Of a stretch of DNA of 64,000 bases, positions 9,288 through 18,810 are shown in pieces. Made by a program: the position numbers and the translations under genes. The stretch lies in assembly GCA_964596185.1 (NCBI GenBank), contig CAZQUE010000016.1, forward strand, positions 9,333 through 73,332, given 5' to 3'. A model generated the notes under the pieces. That model saw only the letters and a list, made by a program, of their open reading frames with translations, did no database searches and was not told the origin of the DNA. The stretch comes from DYKG01 sp964596185. GTDB lineage: Bacteria > Muiribacteriota > Ozemobacteria > Ozemobacterales > Ozemobacteraceae. Positions within the stretch are counted from its first letter, which is position 1. The number at the start of each line of letters is the position of its first letter.

Positions 9288-10066
9288 TTAACCCATGCCT
9301 GATCGATGTTCACGCTCATTTGCAAGATGAAAAATTTGGCGAAGAACAGGAAGAAATAGTTGCTAACGCCAGGAACTCAGGCGTATGCCGGATTATCAAT
9401 GCGGCAACCTGTGTTTCCACGTCGCTGGCAGCAATCGATCTGGCTGAGCGATTTTCTGAATGTTTCGCCACAGTAGGCATCCATCCCCATGATGCCAGCT
9501 CGTTTGACGACAATTCTTTGAATGTATTTCGCGATCTCGCCGGTAAAAAGAAAGTCCTGGCAATTGGCGAAATCGGCCTTGATTTTCATTATGACTTTTC
9601 GCCCCGAGATATACAGGAAAAAGTTCTGGAGAGTCTATGGAGCCTCGCCTGCGAATTGAATATGCCGGTGGTAGTCCATGTGCGCGAGGCATACGAGCGT
9701 TTCTGGCCAATCGTGGAATCTATGCCAAATCCCCAGGCGGTTTTGTTGCATTGTTTTTCCGGAGACCTGGCTACTGCACGCAAAGCGGCCGATAAAGGTT
9801 ATCATTTTTCGATTGGCGGGGCGCTGACATTTCCTAAATCAGATTTGGCCCGCGAAGTTTTTGCTTACCTGCCTGAAGATTTGATTCACCTTGAAACAGA
9901 TTGCCCCTACCTTGCCCCACAGCCCAAACGCGGGAAAAGAAATGAGCCTTCTTTGCTGCCGATCACTTTTGAGTATCTTGCAGAAATTCGCAAAAGTTCA
10001 AAAGCAAGCTTAAAAGAACGGCTTTGGCAAAACGCAATTGCCTTATTCGGCGAGGAGTTGAGCTGA
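9284..10066 (+). CDS. TatD-family metal-dependent hydrolase
   Basis: 260 residues, a TIM-barrel amidohydrolase of the TatD/YcfH family, probably a DNase or 3'-5' exonuclease on DNA or RNA. Metal ligands are visible in order: 'IDVHAHLQD' near residue 8, 'GEIGLDFHYD' near 95, 'VVHVREA' near 132, 'LLHCFSGD' near 154 and 'HLETDCPYLAP' near 204. It overlaps metG by 4 bases (ATGA), the common metG-tatD pairing in bacteria. Length is typical. The metal site argues for an active enzyme. Confidence 0.93.
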   Translation: MINPCLIDVHAHLQDEKFGEEQEEIVANARNSGVCRIINAATCVSTSLAAIDLAERFSECFATVGIHPHDASSFDDNSLNVFRDLAGKKKVLAIGEIGLDFHYDFSPRDIQEKVLESLWSLACELNMPVVVHVREAYERFWPIVESMPNPQAVLLHCFSGDLATARKAADKGYHFSIGGALTFPKSDLAREVFAYLPEDLIHLETDCPYLAPQPKRGKRNEPSLLPITFEYLAEIRKSSKASLKERLWQNAIALFGEELS

Positions 10067-10068
10067 TA

Positions 10069-11163
10069 ATGGAAAGTCAGAAACTGGTTTTTTCGCGTTC
10101 AGCCACAACTGAAGTTCTGCTTGGTAACGACATTTTCAAAGAGGTCGTCGCTAGAATCTATCGCATTCGTTCAGCAAAAAAATGCGCGGTAATTACCAAC
10201 GACGTGGTGGCAAAGTGGTATTTGCAGCCACTACTGGCTGAATTGAGAACCCGCGGAATAGCCGCCAGCGAAATAATCATTCCGGATGGTGAAAAACACA
10301 AAACCCCAGAAACGGCCCTTTCCGTCATTTCAAGGCTGTGTGAACTGGAATTGAGCAAGGATTGCCCGTTGATATCAGTTGGCGGCGGAGTCGTCGGCGA
10401 CATAAGCGGTTTCGTCGCCTCAATTTTCAAGCGCGGGGTACCCTTTGTCCAGATTCCCACCTCTCTATTGGCAATGGTAGACGCCTGCATCGGTGGAAAA
10501 ACCGCAGTAAACCTTGAACAGGGCAAAAACCTGATAGGCACGATTTACCAGCCGACACTAACCGCAATAGATGTTTCAGTGCTTAGAACCCTGCCATTAA
10601 CACAGTTATCATACGGAATGATAGAGGCAATAAAACATGGAGCGATTGCAGATTCGGCCTATTTAAGGTTCATTCTCAAAAATACAGAAGAGATCAAAAG
10701 CCGCCAGCCCAATTTGATGCAGCGGCTAATTCGCCGGTCCATTCACATCAAAAAATCCATAGTATTAGAAGATGAGCTAGACCAGGGCATAAGAAACCAG
10801 CTCAACCTGGGGCACACGTTTGGGCACGCGCTTGAATCAGCCGGGAAATACATCAGGCTACATCATGGTGAAGCTGTAGGACTTGGCATGCTCATGGCTC
10901 TACGGGCATCCGCCTCTGCGGGTATTCTCGAAGAAGATTACAGTGAAATTCTTTTACAATTGTTAAAAGATTTCAATCTGCCACAAAAAGTACCGGAAGA
11001 GCTTGAAAAAAAAGAAATTATAAATACAATTAGCCAGGACAAGAAAAAAAGTCAGGATGGGTACACCTTCATTCTACCGGTAAAACTTGGAAAAGTTATT
11101 ATGCACAAGGTTCCCGCTGAAAGACTGGATGATTTTCTTGTCGATTCAATGAAAAATATTTAA
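10069..11163 (+). CDS. aroB: 3-dehydroquinate synthase
   Basis: 364 residues. It converts DAHP to 3-dehydroquinate in the shikimate pathway, using NAD and zinc. Seen: the NAD-binding region with 'DGEKHKTPET' and 'GGGVVGDISGFVASIFKRGV', the substrate-loop Lys in 'GGKTAVNLEQGKNLIGTIYQ', and zinc ligands in 'LNLGHTFGHALE' plus the downstream 'LHHGEAVGLGM'. The start is the ATG at 10069, behind GAGGAG and 2 bases after the tatD stop; an ATG at 10024 inside tatD is unlikely. No other shikimate gene is nearby. Confidence 0.95.
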   Translation: MESQKLVFSRSATTEVLLGNDIFKEVVARIYRIRSAKKCAVITNDVVAKWYLQPLLAELRTRGIAASEIIIPDGEKHKTPETALSVISRLCELELSKDCPLISVGGGVVGDISGFVASIFKRGVPFVQIPTSLLAMVDACIGGKTAVNLEQGKNLIGTIYQPTLTAIDVSVLRTLPLTQLSYGMIEAIKHGAIADSAYLRFILKNTEEIKSRQPNLMQRLIRRSIHIKKSIVLEDELDQGIRNQLNLGHTFGHALESAGKYIRLHHGEAVGLGMLMALRASASAGILEEDYSEILLQLLKDFNLPQKVPEELEKKEIINTISQDKKKSQDGYTFILPVKLGKVIMHKVPAERLDDFLVDSMKNI

Positions 11164-11179
11164 ATACAAGGATGGCACA

Positions 11180-13468
11180 ATGAATCCCACAACCACTTTG
11201 TCGCACCGGTTTTCCCCCAACGCCCAGAAAGTTCTGGCCAAGCGTTATCTCACCAGAGGTCCGGACGGCAAACCCACTGAAACTATTGAAGGACTTTTTC
11301 GCAGAGTCGCCAAAGCAATTGCCGCTGCAGAAAACAACTATCATAATTCCTCCTATAAAGCGGATGAGCTTGAAGAAAAGTTCTTCAAAATCATGACCGA
11401 CCTGGACTTTCTGCCAAATAGCCCCACCCTGATGAATGCTGGCAAAGATTTGGGCCAGCTCTCCGCCTGCTTCGTTCTTCCGGTCGAAGACTCAATGGAA
11501 GGTATTTTTGATGCGGTAAAAAACGCAGCATTGATACATAAGTCCGGCGGCGGCACTGGGTTTAGCTTCTCGCGATTAAGGCCAGCCAATGATCTGGTTT
11601 CATCAACCTCCGGAGTCAGCTCGGGGCCCATTTCTTTCATGAAGGTCTTCAACGTCGCCACAGAGACCATCAAGCAGGGGGGCACAAGGCGCGGAGCCAA
11701 CATGGGCATTCTGCGGGTCGATCACCCAGACATTCTCGACTTCATTACTGCCAAAGAAAAAAACAATGAGCTTACCAATTTCAATCTTTCGGTTGCGATA
11801 ACCGACAAGTTCATGGAAGCCCTGGAAAGAGACGGAGAATATGATTTGATCAACCCGCGTTCGCAAGAAACAGTGGGTTCTCTCAAGGCTTCAAAGGTTT
11901 TTCACATGATCGTGGAACGAGCCTGGAAAAACGGGGAACCGGGCATAGTCTTCATCGATCGCATCAATCGCCATCAACCCACCCCGGCGGTCGGCGACAT
12001 CGAGTCGACAAATCCGTGCGGAGAGCAACCCCTTTTGCCATACGAATCATGTAATCTTGGCTCAATAAATCTGGCCAGATTCGTCAAGGAAATCGACGGC
12101 AAGCCTGAAGTGGACTACGAAAGATTGCGCGAAATCGTAATTTTATCGGTGCGCTTTCTCGACAACGTCATTGACCAGAATAAATACCCGATTCCAGAAA
12201 TCGACCGAACCACCAAAGCAAATCGTAAAATTGGACTGGGTGTAATGGGCTGGGCAGATATGCTGATCAAAATGGGTGTACCCTACGACTCCGAATTTGC
12301 CCTGGAACTGGGCGACAAAGTAATGGGATTCATCAAACGTGAGGCTTGGTCGGCATCTCAAGACCTCGCCAAAGAACGCGGCGCTTTTCCAAATTTTGAG
12401 AAGTCAGTTTTTGCAGAAAAGAAAATGCTGCCATTGCGTAATGCCACGGTTACAACCATTGCCCCCACGGGTACAATAAGTCTGATAGCTGGATGTTCAA
12501 GTGGAATCGAGCCTCTTTTTGCGGTTGCCTATGAAAAACATGTCATGGACAACGAAAAGCTCGTCGAAGTTCACCAGGATTTTGTCAAGGTTGCCAGATC
12601 TTACGAATTTTATTCTGAAGCTTTGCTTGAAAAGATTGCCCAGACCGGGAATCTGCACAACATTGCCGAGATTCCCGACGAAGTTGCGAGAATCTTCGTT
12701 ACCAGTCACATGATCTCCCCGGAATGGCATATTCGTGCTCAGGCAGCCTTTCAAAAACACACGGACAATGCGGTAAGTAAAACGGTTAACTTCCCGTTCG
12801 AAGCCACGAAAAAGGATGTTGAAACAGTTTTCAGACTTGCTCACACCCTTGGCTGTAAAGGTGTGACAGTTTATCGTGACGGTTCGAGAGAAGAACAGGT
12901 GTTGAATATTGGTGCCAGCAAAGGAAAAAGTGCGGAATCAGATAAATTCTACGTAACTCCAAGAGCTCGTCCAGAAAGAACGGTAGGGGCAACGGAAAAG
13001 GTTAAAATCGGTTGTGGCAGTTTGTATGTCACTGTCAATTCCGATGAAAACGGAATTTGCGAGATCTTCACCTCACTAGGCCGCGGTGGCGGCTGCCCCT
13101 CACAATCTGAAGCGGCTGCCAGACTTGCCTCGATGGCATTGCGCGCAGGAATTGATGTACAGGAAATTATCGACCAGCTTAAAGGAATTCGCTGTATGTC
13201 GACGATTAAAAAAGCCGCAATGTCTGGCGGCATAAAGGTACTTTCGTGCCCTGACGCTATCGGCAAGGCAATAGAGCAATATCATCTTTCCGCCAAAGAT
13301 ACCTTCAAGGCTGCGCCAGCGGGTGTTACCAAAAAAGGCGAAGAGAAAAAAGACCTGCTGCTCGACAATACTGAACCTGGCAGAAGTTGCCCGGAATGCG
13401 GCGAATCACTTGAGCATGAGGGTGGATGTGTAATCTGTAAAAGTTGCGGTTTTTCAAGATGCGGTTAA
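11180..13468 (+). CDS. nrdJ: Class II (adenosylcobalamin-dependent) ribonucleotide reductase
   Basis: 762 residues. It reduces ribonucleotides to deoxyribonucleotides without oxygen, using B12 as radical source. Seen: 'NSPTLMNAGKDLGQLSACF' with the first active-site Cys, 'GGGTGFSFSRLRP', 'GGTRRGANMGIL', the N-C-E triad in 'NPCGEQPLLPYESCNLGS', and 'TIAPTGTISLIAGCSSGIEP'. The C-terminus has a zinc ribbon of two CxxC-type pairs ('CPECGES' and 'CKSCGFSRCG'), as in vitamin B12-dependent NrdJ/NrdZ proteins, which may also supply redox cysteines. It follows aroB by 16 bases with an AAGGA site. A class II enzyme fits an anaerobic or facultative life. Confidence 0.96.
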   Translation: MNPTTTLSHRFSPNAQKVLAKRYLTRGPDGKPTETIEGLFRRVAKAIAAAENNYHNSSYKADELEEKFFKIMTDLDFLPNSPTLMNAGKDLGQLSACFVLPVEDSMEGIFDAVKNAALIHKSGGGTGFSFSRLRPANDLVSSTSGVSSGPISFMKVFNVATETIKQGGTRRGANMGILRVDHPDILDFITAKEKNNELTNFNLSVAITDKFMEALERDGEYDLINPRSQETVGSLKASKVFHMIVERAWKNGEPGIVFIDRINRHQPTPAVGDIESTNPCGEQPLLPYESCNLGSINLARFVKEIDGKPEVDYERLREIVILSVRFLDNVIDQNKYPIPEIDRTTKANRKIGLGVMGWADMLIKMGVPYDSEFALELGDKVMGFIKREAWSASQDLAKERGAFPNFEKSVFAEKKMLPLRNATVTTIAPTGTISLIAGCSSGIEPLFAVAYEKHVMDNEKLVEVHQDFVKVARSYEFYSEALLEKIAQTGNLHNIAEIPDEVARIFVTSHMISPEWHIRAQAAFQKHTDNAVSKTVNFPFEATKKDVETVFRLAHTLGCKGVTVYRDGSREEQVLNIGASKGKSAESDKFYVTPRARPERTVGATEKVKIGCGSLYVTVNSDENGICEIFTSLGRGGGCPSQSEAAARLASMALRAGIDVQEIIDQLKGIRCMSTIKKAAMSGGIKVLSCPDAIGKAIEQYHLSAKDTFKAAPAGVTKKGEEKKDLLLDNTEPGRSCPECGESLEHEGGCVICKSCGFSRCG

Positions 13469-13525
13469 AAAGAATAAAAAAAGTTGAAAATTGTTGAAAA
13501 GCGCCTAAAAAAATTCCTCCAGCCC

Positions 13526-13554
13526 TTGACACATCTTAGTACACTCAGTAGGAT
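13526..13554 (+). promoter_or_regulatory. sigma70-type promoter of the secreted MBL-fold gene
   Basis: TTGACA (13526-13531) is 17 bases from TAGGAT (13549-13554). Two further TATAAT hexamers follow at 13560-13565 and 13570-13575 without good -35 partners; they may be alternative -10 elements. The gene is therefore probably transcribed separately from nrdJ. Confidence 0.5.
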
Positions 13555-13577
13555 TATCGTATAATGTTGTATAATAG

Positions 13578-13591
13578 CTTGATTTATCAAG
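13578..13591. promoter_or_regulatory. Perfect palindrome, possible operator
   Basis: CTTGATTTATCAAG is an inverted repeat of two 6-base arms around TT. It lies just downstream of the predicted promoter and 27 bases before the start codon, a place where a repressor would block transcription. No regulator is identified; a short AT-rich palindrome can also arise by chance. Confidence 0.3.
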
Positions 13592-13618
13592 TCTTGGCGC
13601 GATAAGGAGTATAAGAGT

Positions 13619-16132
13619 ATGAATAACAGAACCGCGCGAATCAGCCTTCTGGCACTGTGTTTTTTGTTGACCGGTGTTCTGGCATGGGCTGTTGAAGCAC
13701 CCCTTTTACGGGTAACATTCCTGGATGTCCATCAGGGCGATTGTACAATAATTCGCTCTGCTGAAAAAACCATCATGATTGATGCCGGCGATGACAATCG
13801 CGATGCCGCCAAGCGTTATATCATTCCCTATTTGAAAAAAGAAGGAATCAAGCATATCGACCTGGCGATCATTTCGCACCCACATCGCGACCACTTTGGT
13901 GGCTTCATCGATCTTCTTTCAGCAGTTTCTTTCGGTGAATTCTACTATTCTACCGATGAAGCAGCAGGGGCTGAAGAAACCAGCAAAGCAGGCAATGATG
14001 CGGTTATCTACACAAACATGCTCGATATTATCAAGGAAAAGAATATTCCTTACATCAAAGCCAAGCCAGGTGACAAGCTCGATTTCGGCAAGGGAATCAA
14101 GACTGAAGTTCTTTATTGCGCCGCAGGTGCCAAGGCTGACCCCAATACTGACCCCACCAAGGTCAATCAGAATGAAAACTCCATTATCATGAAGGTGACC
14201 GCCGGTAAGATCTCATATCTTTTTACTGGTGATGCTGAAAAGAATGCCGAAAACGCCGTCATTCAGAACCATCCTAACAAACTGAAGTCCACCGTTCTTA
14301 AGAGCGGTCATCACGGTAGTAAAACTTCCTCAAGTCATGCGTTTCTAGATCTTGTGCAATCTGAATACACAGCCATCAGCGCTGGAGAAGGAAACTCTTT
14401 CGGCCACCCGACCCAGGAAATCCTCAATCGTTACGACTACCTTGGCATCAAAGTTTTCCGAACCGACAAAGACGGAAACATTGAAAGCTTCACCGATGGC
14501 AAAACCATCGAATTCGTAACCAACAACAGCCCCATTGAGTTTGCCAGCAAGCCAAAAGTTATTTCCATAACTCCTAATTCAGCAACAATCCAGTGGACAA
14601 CCAATCGAGAATCCACCACTGAAATCAGTTATGGCCCAACAAGTTACTCGACTACCAAATCTACCGAACATGGCGTCAAGGTTCATACCGTTACCCTGAC
14701 CGGCCTGAAACCTGAGACCAGCTATAAATTCAAAGCTGTTTCCAAGGACCCGCGTGAGCCTTCCAAGCACATCGTTTTTGAAGGAGAAGTGACTACACCC
14801 GCAGGCAGCGGTGCACCTCTTCCAAAAATCGAATCGGTTACCACCAACTATACCGATATTTACATGAAGCACCCCTTCAAGGTTAGAATTCCGGTTGTCA
14901 ATCCTGCCACTGAGATTGCCAAAGGTTTCAGCATTGAGCTTTATCATTCAGCAATGGATTCGGCCAATCTTATCGACAAGGTCGCCCTCGGAAACATTCC
15001 GGCAAAATCTTCGGTAGATGCGCTTATTCCGACTGAAATAGACTGGATCGGCAATGTTGAACTCATAGCAGTTCTTAAAGATGGAAAAACCATTGTTGAT
15101 ACGGTTTCGATCAACATAGAAGTTAAAACGAAGCTGTTTCTCGTAGACTGTTCGCACGGAAATATCGATTATTACAAAGGCAAGTTTGCCGGGCTCAAAC
15201 TCGATATTTATAAAAAGAGCGGTTTCCAGATGGGCAGCATCTATAAGGGAATTACTTATGATAAAATCAAAGATGCTTTTGTTGTTTGTATCCCTCATCC
15301 TTCAACAGACTTTACCAAAGAAGAGCTTGCGGCTTTAAAGAAATTCAATGCCCAGGGCGGATCGATTCTTCTTTATGGAATGGCTGATTATCGCAATCTT
15401 TCCAATCCAGACATGCTCAACGATGTGCTTGAAATCGTTGGCAGTAAAATTCGCTTCAATGACGATCAGGTCTGCGATCCGACCAACAATATCGGGGCAC
15501 CCTGGCGTTTCTTCGTGACAAAGTTTCCGACCGAAACCATCACTGGAAAGACTGAGCATAAGCTTTTGACCAAAAGTGCCTGCTCGCTTGTTGACAGCAA
15601 ATATCAAGGTTTAAAAGGCTCTGCCAGCATAAAAATCCTGGCCGTCGGAGATGAAGACACCTACAACAACGAACAGGACAACATGAACGACGGTTATATC
15701 TATGCCAGCCACACCCCAAGACTTCCAGTTCCAATAGCTGCCGCGGAAGACCTTGGAAAAGGCCGCATCGCTTGTATTGGTGATCAATTCTACCTTGACA
15801 ACTACTATAGCAATCCTGCCGGTCTGAGCACAGTTGAATTCAACCGCAACATCGTTTCCTGGCTCGCTCTTTCAAAAGAAAAGACCCTGAAAGAACTGTT
15901 CATGTTTGCTGCCTCCCTGGATGAAGAAGCGGACCCTGAAATCAGAGCAGAACGCTTTGATTATGTTTCAAAAGAAATCCTTGAACAGGCCAAAAAGCGC
16001 ATGAGCGAAGATGGCACAGCCATTGAAAACATAAACGAAATGATTGAAGAACATAAGAGCGATTCTGTGAATGAAATCGGGTTAATGTTCAATCAGATGA
16101 TTAACTTTGAAAGGCTTCACAGCGACCGATAA
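13619..16132 (+). CDS. Secreted ComEC-like metallo-beta-lactamase-fold protein with fibronectin III-type domain
   Basis: 837 residues. A Sec signal peptide spans about 1-25. Residues about 28-300 form a metallo-beta-lactamase fold of the ComEC C-terminal type: 'FLDVHQGDCTII', metal motif 'SHPHRDHFGG' (H87, H89, D91, H92), 'YLFTGDAE' and 'LKSGHHGSKTSS'. A Fn3 or purple-acid-phosphatase-like beta domain follows at about 307-395 ('TPNSATIQWTTNRESTTEI'), then a CARDB-like region and a Rossmann-like domain at about 500-760 ('GGSILLYGMADYRNL'), and a charged helical C-terminus. ComEC-type domains degrade the non-transported DNA strand in competence, but this protein lacks the ComEC channel and is exported, so an extracellular nuclease or phosphodiesterase is an inference. 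AAGGAG precedes the ATG by 9 bases. Confidence 0.8.
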   Translation: MNNRTARISLLALCFLLTGVLAWAVEAPLLRVTFLDVHQGDCTIIRSAEKTIMIDAGDDNRDAAKRYIIPYLKKEGIKHIDLAIISHPHRDHFGGFIDLLSAVSFGEFYYSTDEAAGAEETSKAGNDAVIYTNMLDIIKEKNIPYIKAKPGDKLDFGKGIKTEVLYCAAGAKADPNTDPTKVNQNENSIIMKVTAGKISYLFTGDAEKNAENAVIQNHPNKLKSTVLKSGHHGSKTSSSHAFLDLVQSEYTAISAGEGNSFGHPTQEILNRYDYLGIKVFRTDKDGNIESFTDGKTIEFVTNNSPIEFASKPKVISITPNSATIQWTTNRESTTEISYGPTSYSTTKSTEHGVKVHTVTLTGLKPETSYKFKAVSKDPREPSKHIVFEGEVTTPAGSGAPLPKIESVTTNYTDIYMKHPFKVRIPVVNPATEIAKGFSIELYHSAMDSANLIDKVALGNIPAKSSVDALIPTEIDWIGNVELIAVLKDGKTIVDTVSINIEVKTKLFLVDCSHGNIDYYKGKFAGLKLDIYKKSGFQMGSIYKGITYDKIKDAFVVCIPHPSTDFTKEELAALKKFNAQGGSILLYGMADYRNLSNPDMLNDVLEIVGSKIRFNDDQVCDPTNNIGAPWRFFVTKFPTETITGKTEHKLLTKSACSLVDSKYQGLKGSASIKILAVGDEDTYNNEQDNMNDGYIYASHTPRLPVPIAAAEDLGKGRIACIGDQFYLDNYYSNPAGLSTVEFNRNIVSWLALSKEKTLKELFMFAASLDEEADPEIRAERFDYVSKEILEQAKKRMSEDGTAIENINEMIEEHKSDSVNEIGLMFNQMINFERLHSDR

Positions 16133-16148
16133 AGCGCTAATTTTGCGA

Positions 16149-16182
16149 GAGACTGGTTTTGAACGAAGCCAGTCTCTTTTTT
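16149..16182 (+). terminator. Rho-independent terminator after the MBL-fold gene
   Basis: GAGACTGG (16149-16156) pairs with CCAGTCTC (16169-16176) around a 12-base loop and is followed by six T (16177-16182). It lies 17 bases after the stop codon. Confidence 0.85.
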
Positions 16183-16524
16183 ATTGTCTGCAAGGTTTTC
16201 CGGAGCTGAAGGTGGGCTGAATATTTCAAAACCAAGTTCAGGTAACCGATTCCTTTTTAACTCCCCGGCTTTATGAAAACTCCAAAATGAAAACCAGGGT
16301 TTGCAAAAGAAGAAGGTAATAAAAAGTTATCCGTCGAAGCTCATTGGGTGAAAAGGTTGTGGTTTGTGGTGCAATAAAAAAAAGCTGGCTTGAGTATAAA
16401 AAACCTCAAGAGCAGGAACAACAAATCAGATAGCCCGGCATTCTATCTACCAAACCTTGCTCTGACAAAACAAAATTGCGTTAGGGAGGACCAAAGAAAC
16501 GATGCTGCTTATGCATCCTGTCCC
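16183..16524. other. Gene-free convergent spacer
   Basis: About 340 bases between the terminator of the plus-strand gene and the stop of the minus-strand chemoreceptor gene. Apart from the weak minus-strand terminator candidate at 16374-16410 I see no open frame with a ribosome site, no RNA gene and no repeat. Confidence 0.5.
16374..16410 (-). terminator. Possible terminator of the aat-amidase-chemoreceptor operon
   Basis: Read on the minus strand, CTTGAG and CTCAAG (arms within 16389-16410) form a 6-bp stem around a 10-base loop, followed after 5 bases by a run of T (16376-16383). The stem is short and the spacer to the T run is longer than usual, so the call is tentative. Confidence 0.4.
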
Positions 16525-18792
16525 TTACTTGTCTTTTTCCGGTTTTTTCTTTGTCTTCTTTTTCTTATCGACAGGCTCTTCTTCACCTGGCTCTTCAGTT
16601 TCAGAACTTTCAGCATCTTCAATTTCTTCAGACTCTTCTTCATCGTCGTAAGAGATTTCTTCATGAGCCATACTATGAGATTCGAGTATGAAGTGAGCCA
16701 GCATTCGGTTGAGTTCATCGGCAACCATACTCAGGTGTTTGGTTATCTTTGCCATGTTCTGAATTGAATCTCGCTGCGATTTAAGCGAATCAAGAACACC
16801 ATCGACCTCTCTAGTGGTTGTTTTTGTGGTAATTGAAAGGTTTTCAATTGAAAGACTTATAGCTTCAATATTTTTACTCTGTTCAACAGAAGACTTACTG
16901 ATGTCTTGAACCTGAACATTCACGCTTTCAGAAGCCATACCAATTTCGTCAAGATAAGCGCCGCCTTGGTTGATGATCTTAACACCTTCCTGAACCTTTT
17001 CGCGCCCGAGTCCCATTTCTTCGACCGCCTTATTGGTTTTATGCTGGATCTCTCCGATAAGGGCTCCGATTTCCTCAGCGGCTTTGGCGCTTTGTTCGGC
17101 CAACTTCTTTACGTTTGCAGCGACGACGACAAAACCGCGACCCTGCTCACCGGCTCTCGCAGCTTCGATAGAAGCATTTAGAGCAAGCAGGTTTGTCTGT
17201 CTGGAAATGGCGGTAATGGTCAAAACAATTTTCCCGATTTTGCGCGACTGGTTTTTGAGCTCTTCGAGAACTCTTGAAGAATCGCCAACGGCGCGCTCGA
17301 TTTCTTTAATTGTCGTGGAAGCCTCGCGAACTGATTCCATACCCTGCGTCGCTTTCAAGCGGTTCTGCACCGATTCTTCATAAGCACGATTCGATCTTTT
17401 GGCTATCAACTGGGAATTAGCAGAAATTTCTTCAATAGCTGCGGCAGTTGATTCAAGAGTCGTTGCCGAGTCTTTGGAAGCCTTGGTAATTCTCTGGGTA
17501 TTGCCGAAAATATTCTGAATAGATTCGTTAGATTGTATGGTCAAGGAAGATATGTTGTTGGCCATGTTCGACAGCCGGTTGATAACATCTTGAATTTGCA
17601 GCAGCAATCGCTGAATATAGCTAATAAAGCGGTTAAAACGTTCAGAAACTTCGGTCAGCTCATCTTTGCCGACTATTGCCAATCTTTTGGTAAGGTCACC
17701 ACGACCTCGAGAGATTTCTTCCAAGCCCTGGGAAACCCCTCTAATCTGGTTTACGACACCATTGATTACAACCATGGTTATTCCGGTCATTACCACAAGA
17801 CCAAAAATTATCAGAAACAGGGAAAATTTCTGGGCATTATTCAGAGCACCCATCATCCCCTGAGTGTCGACCATCGAAAGAAGAACCCAGTTGGTATTTT
17901 GAATAGGAGAAGCAGCAATAAAAATATTGGATTTCTCTCCGAGGAGGAACTTCTGAAAACCAGACTTGCTGTTGATTATTTTATCTGCATGATCCTGTAA
18001 TTCCGGTTCAGAAGAATTTAGAAAAATATTTCTTTGAGGGTCGAGAATGTTGTCGGCATCGGAGTGAGCCAGGTAGAACCCGTTTTGCGTAGGATCATTT
18101 GATACTATCGCTGTTTTACCGCTAACAGAGGTCAATGAGCCGGGAATATTTTCAAAAAGTCTTTCGAGGCTTACCCCAACCAAAACGATGCCGATAATTT
18201 TTTTCAAATGGGTTACCGGCTTGCAGATATAGAACACTCTTTCACGGAAATCGTCACCCGCGTCCCGGAAAATAACCGGAGTCTTGTAAACCCCCTCGTT
18301 TTCAAAGGTATCTTCCATTTTCACGTTAATGAACTTTTCGTAAGGAACTTCATTCAACGGCAGTTCTATGCCATTACTGCCCATTCTGAAGATAGTTTTT
18401 CCGTCATCTGTAAGAATTGCGATCTCGATGATATCAGAATTCAGTGATTCATCATTTTTCACCAGCAACGCATTAACCGGTGCTCGCAAAACCTGTTTCC
18501 ACTGTTCGATCAATTGCACCTGATCCGGAGCCTGATCAAGCCAGGAAAGGTATTGAATCATCGAATTCAATCTTCCCAGGTATTCACTGGTTCTTTCGTA
18601 GGCTGAAATGGCAATTGAAACTTTGCTGGCTTCTGAGTTTACAATTGAAATAATCTGCAGCGGAATTTGACTTTTAACCGCGCCACGGATTTTTTCGGAT
18701 GTAAAGAACGTCAATCCAAGCAATATAAGAGAAACAACGACCATCGTAATAAACAGTCGGGTTTTAATCTTAAGATTTGAAAAGAATTCCAA
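16525..18792 (-). CDS. Methyl-accepting chemotaxis protein
   Basis: 755 residues. One membrane helix near 12-32, an extracytoplasmic sensor of about 290 residues (dCache-like layout, with 'RERVFYICKPVTHLKKIIG' and 'FIAASPIQNTNWVLLSMVD'), a second helix near 323-346, a HAMP domain (about 347-400) and a long coiled-coil signalling domain with the conserved tip 'RAGEQGRGFVVVAANVKKLA' that binds CheA and CheW. The C-terminus is an unusual acidic stretch (Glu-rich, about 718-742) followed by Lys-rich KKKKTKKKPEKDK, rather than a CheR-binding pentapeptide. It is the last gene of the minus-strand aat-amidase-MCP run, 18 bases behind the amidase. The ligand cannot be predicted. Confidence 0.93.
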   Translation of the reverse strand: MEFFSNLKIKTRLFITMVVVSLILLGLTFFTSEKIRGAVKSQIPLQIISIVNSEASKVSIAISAYERTSEYLGRLNSMIQYLSWLDQAPDQVQLIEQWKQVLRAPVNALLVKNDESLNSDIIEIAILTDDGKTIFRMGSNGIELPLNEVPYEKFINVKMEDTFENEGVYKTPVIFRDAGDDFRERVFYICKPVTHLKKIIGIVLVGVSLERLFENIPGSLTSVSGKTAIVSNDPTQNGFYLAHSDADNILDPQRNIFLNSSEPELQDHADKIINSKSGFQKFLLGEKSNIFIAASPIQNTNWVLLSMVDTQGMMGALNNAQKFSLFLIIFGLVVMTGITMVVINGVVNQIRGVSQGLEEISRGRGDLTKRLAIVGKDELTEVSERFNRFISYIQRLLLQIQDVINRLSNMANNISSLTIQSNESIQNIFGNTQRITKASKDSATTLESTAAAIEEISANSQLIAKRSNRAYEESVQNRLKATQGMESVREASTTIKEIERAVGDSSRVLEELKNQSRKIGKIVLTITAISRQTNLLALNASIEAARAGEQGRGFVVVAANVKKLAEQSAKAAEEIGALIGEIQHKTNKAVEEMGLGREKVQEGVKIINQGGAYLDEIGMASESVNVQVQDISKSSVEQSKNIEAISLSIENLSITTKTTTREVDGVLDSLKSQRDSIQNMAKITKHLSMVADELNRMLAHFILESHSMAHEEISYDDEEESEEIEDAESSETEEPGEEEPVDKKKKTKKKPEKDK

Positions 18793-18810
18793 GTTATTTT
18801 GCTCCAGGCT

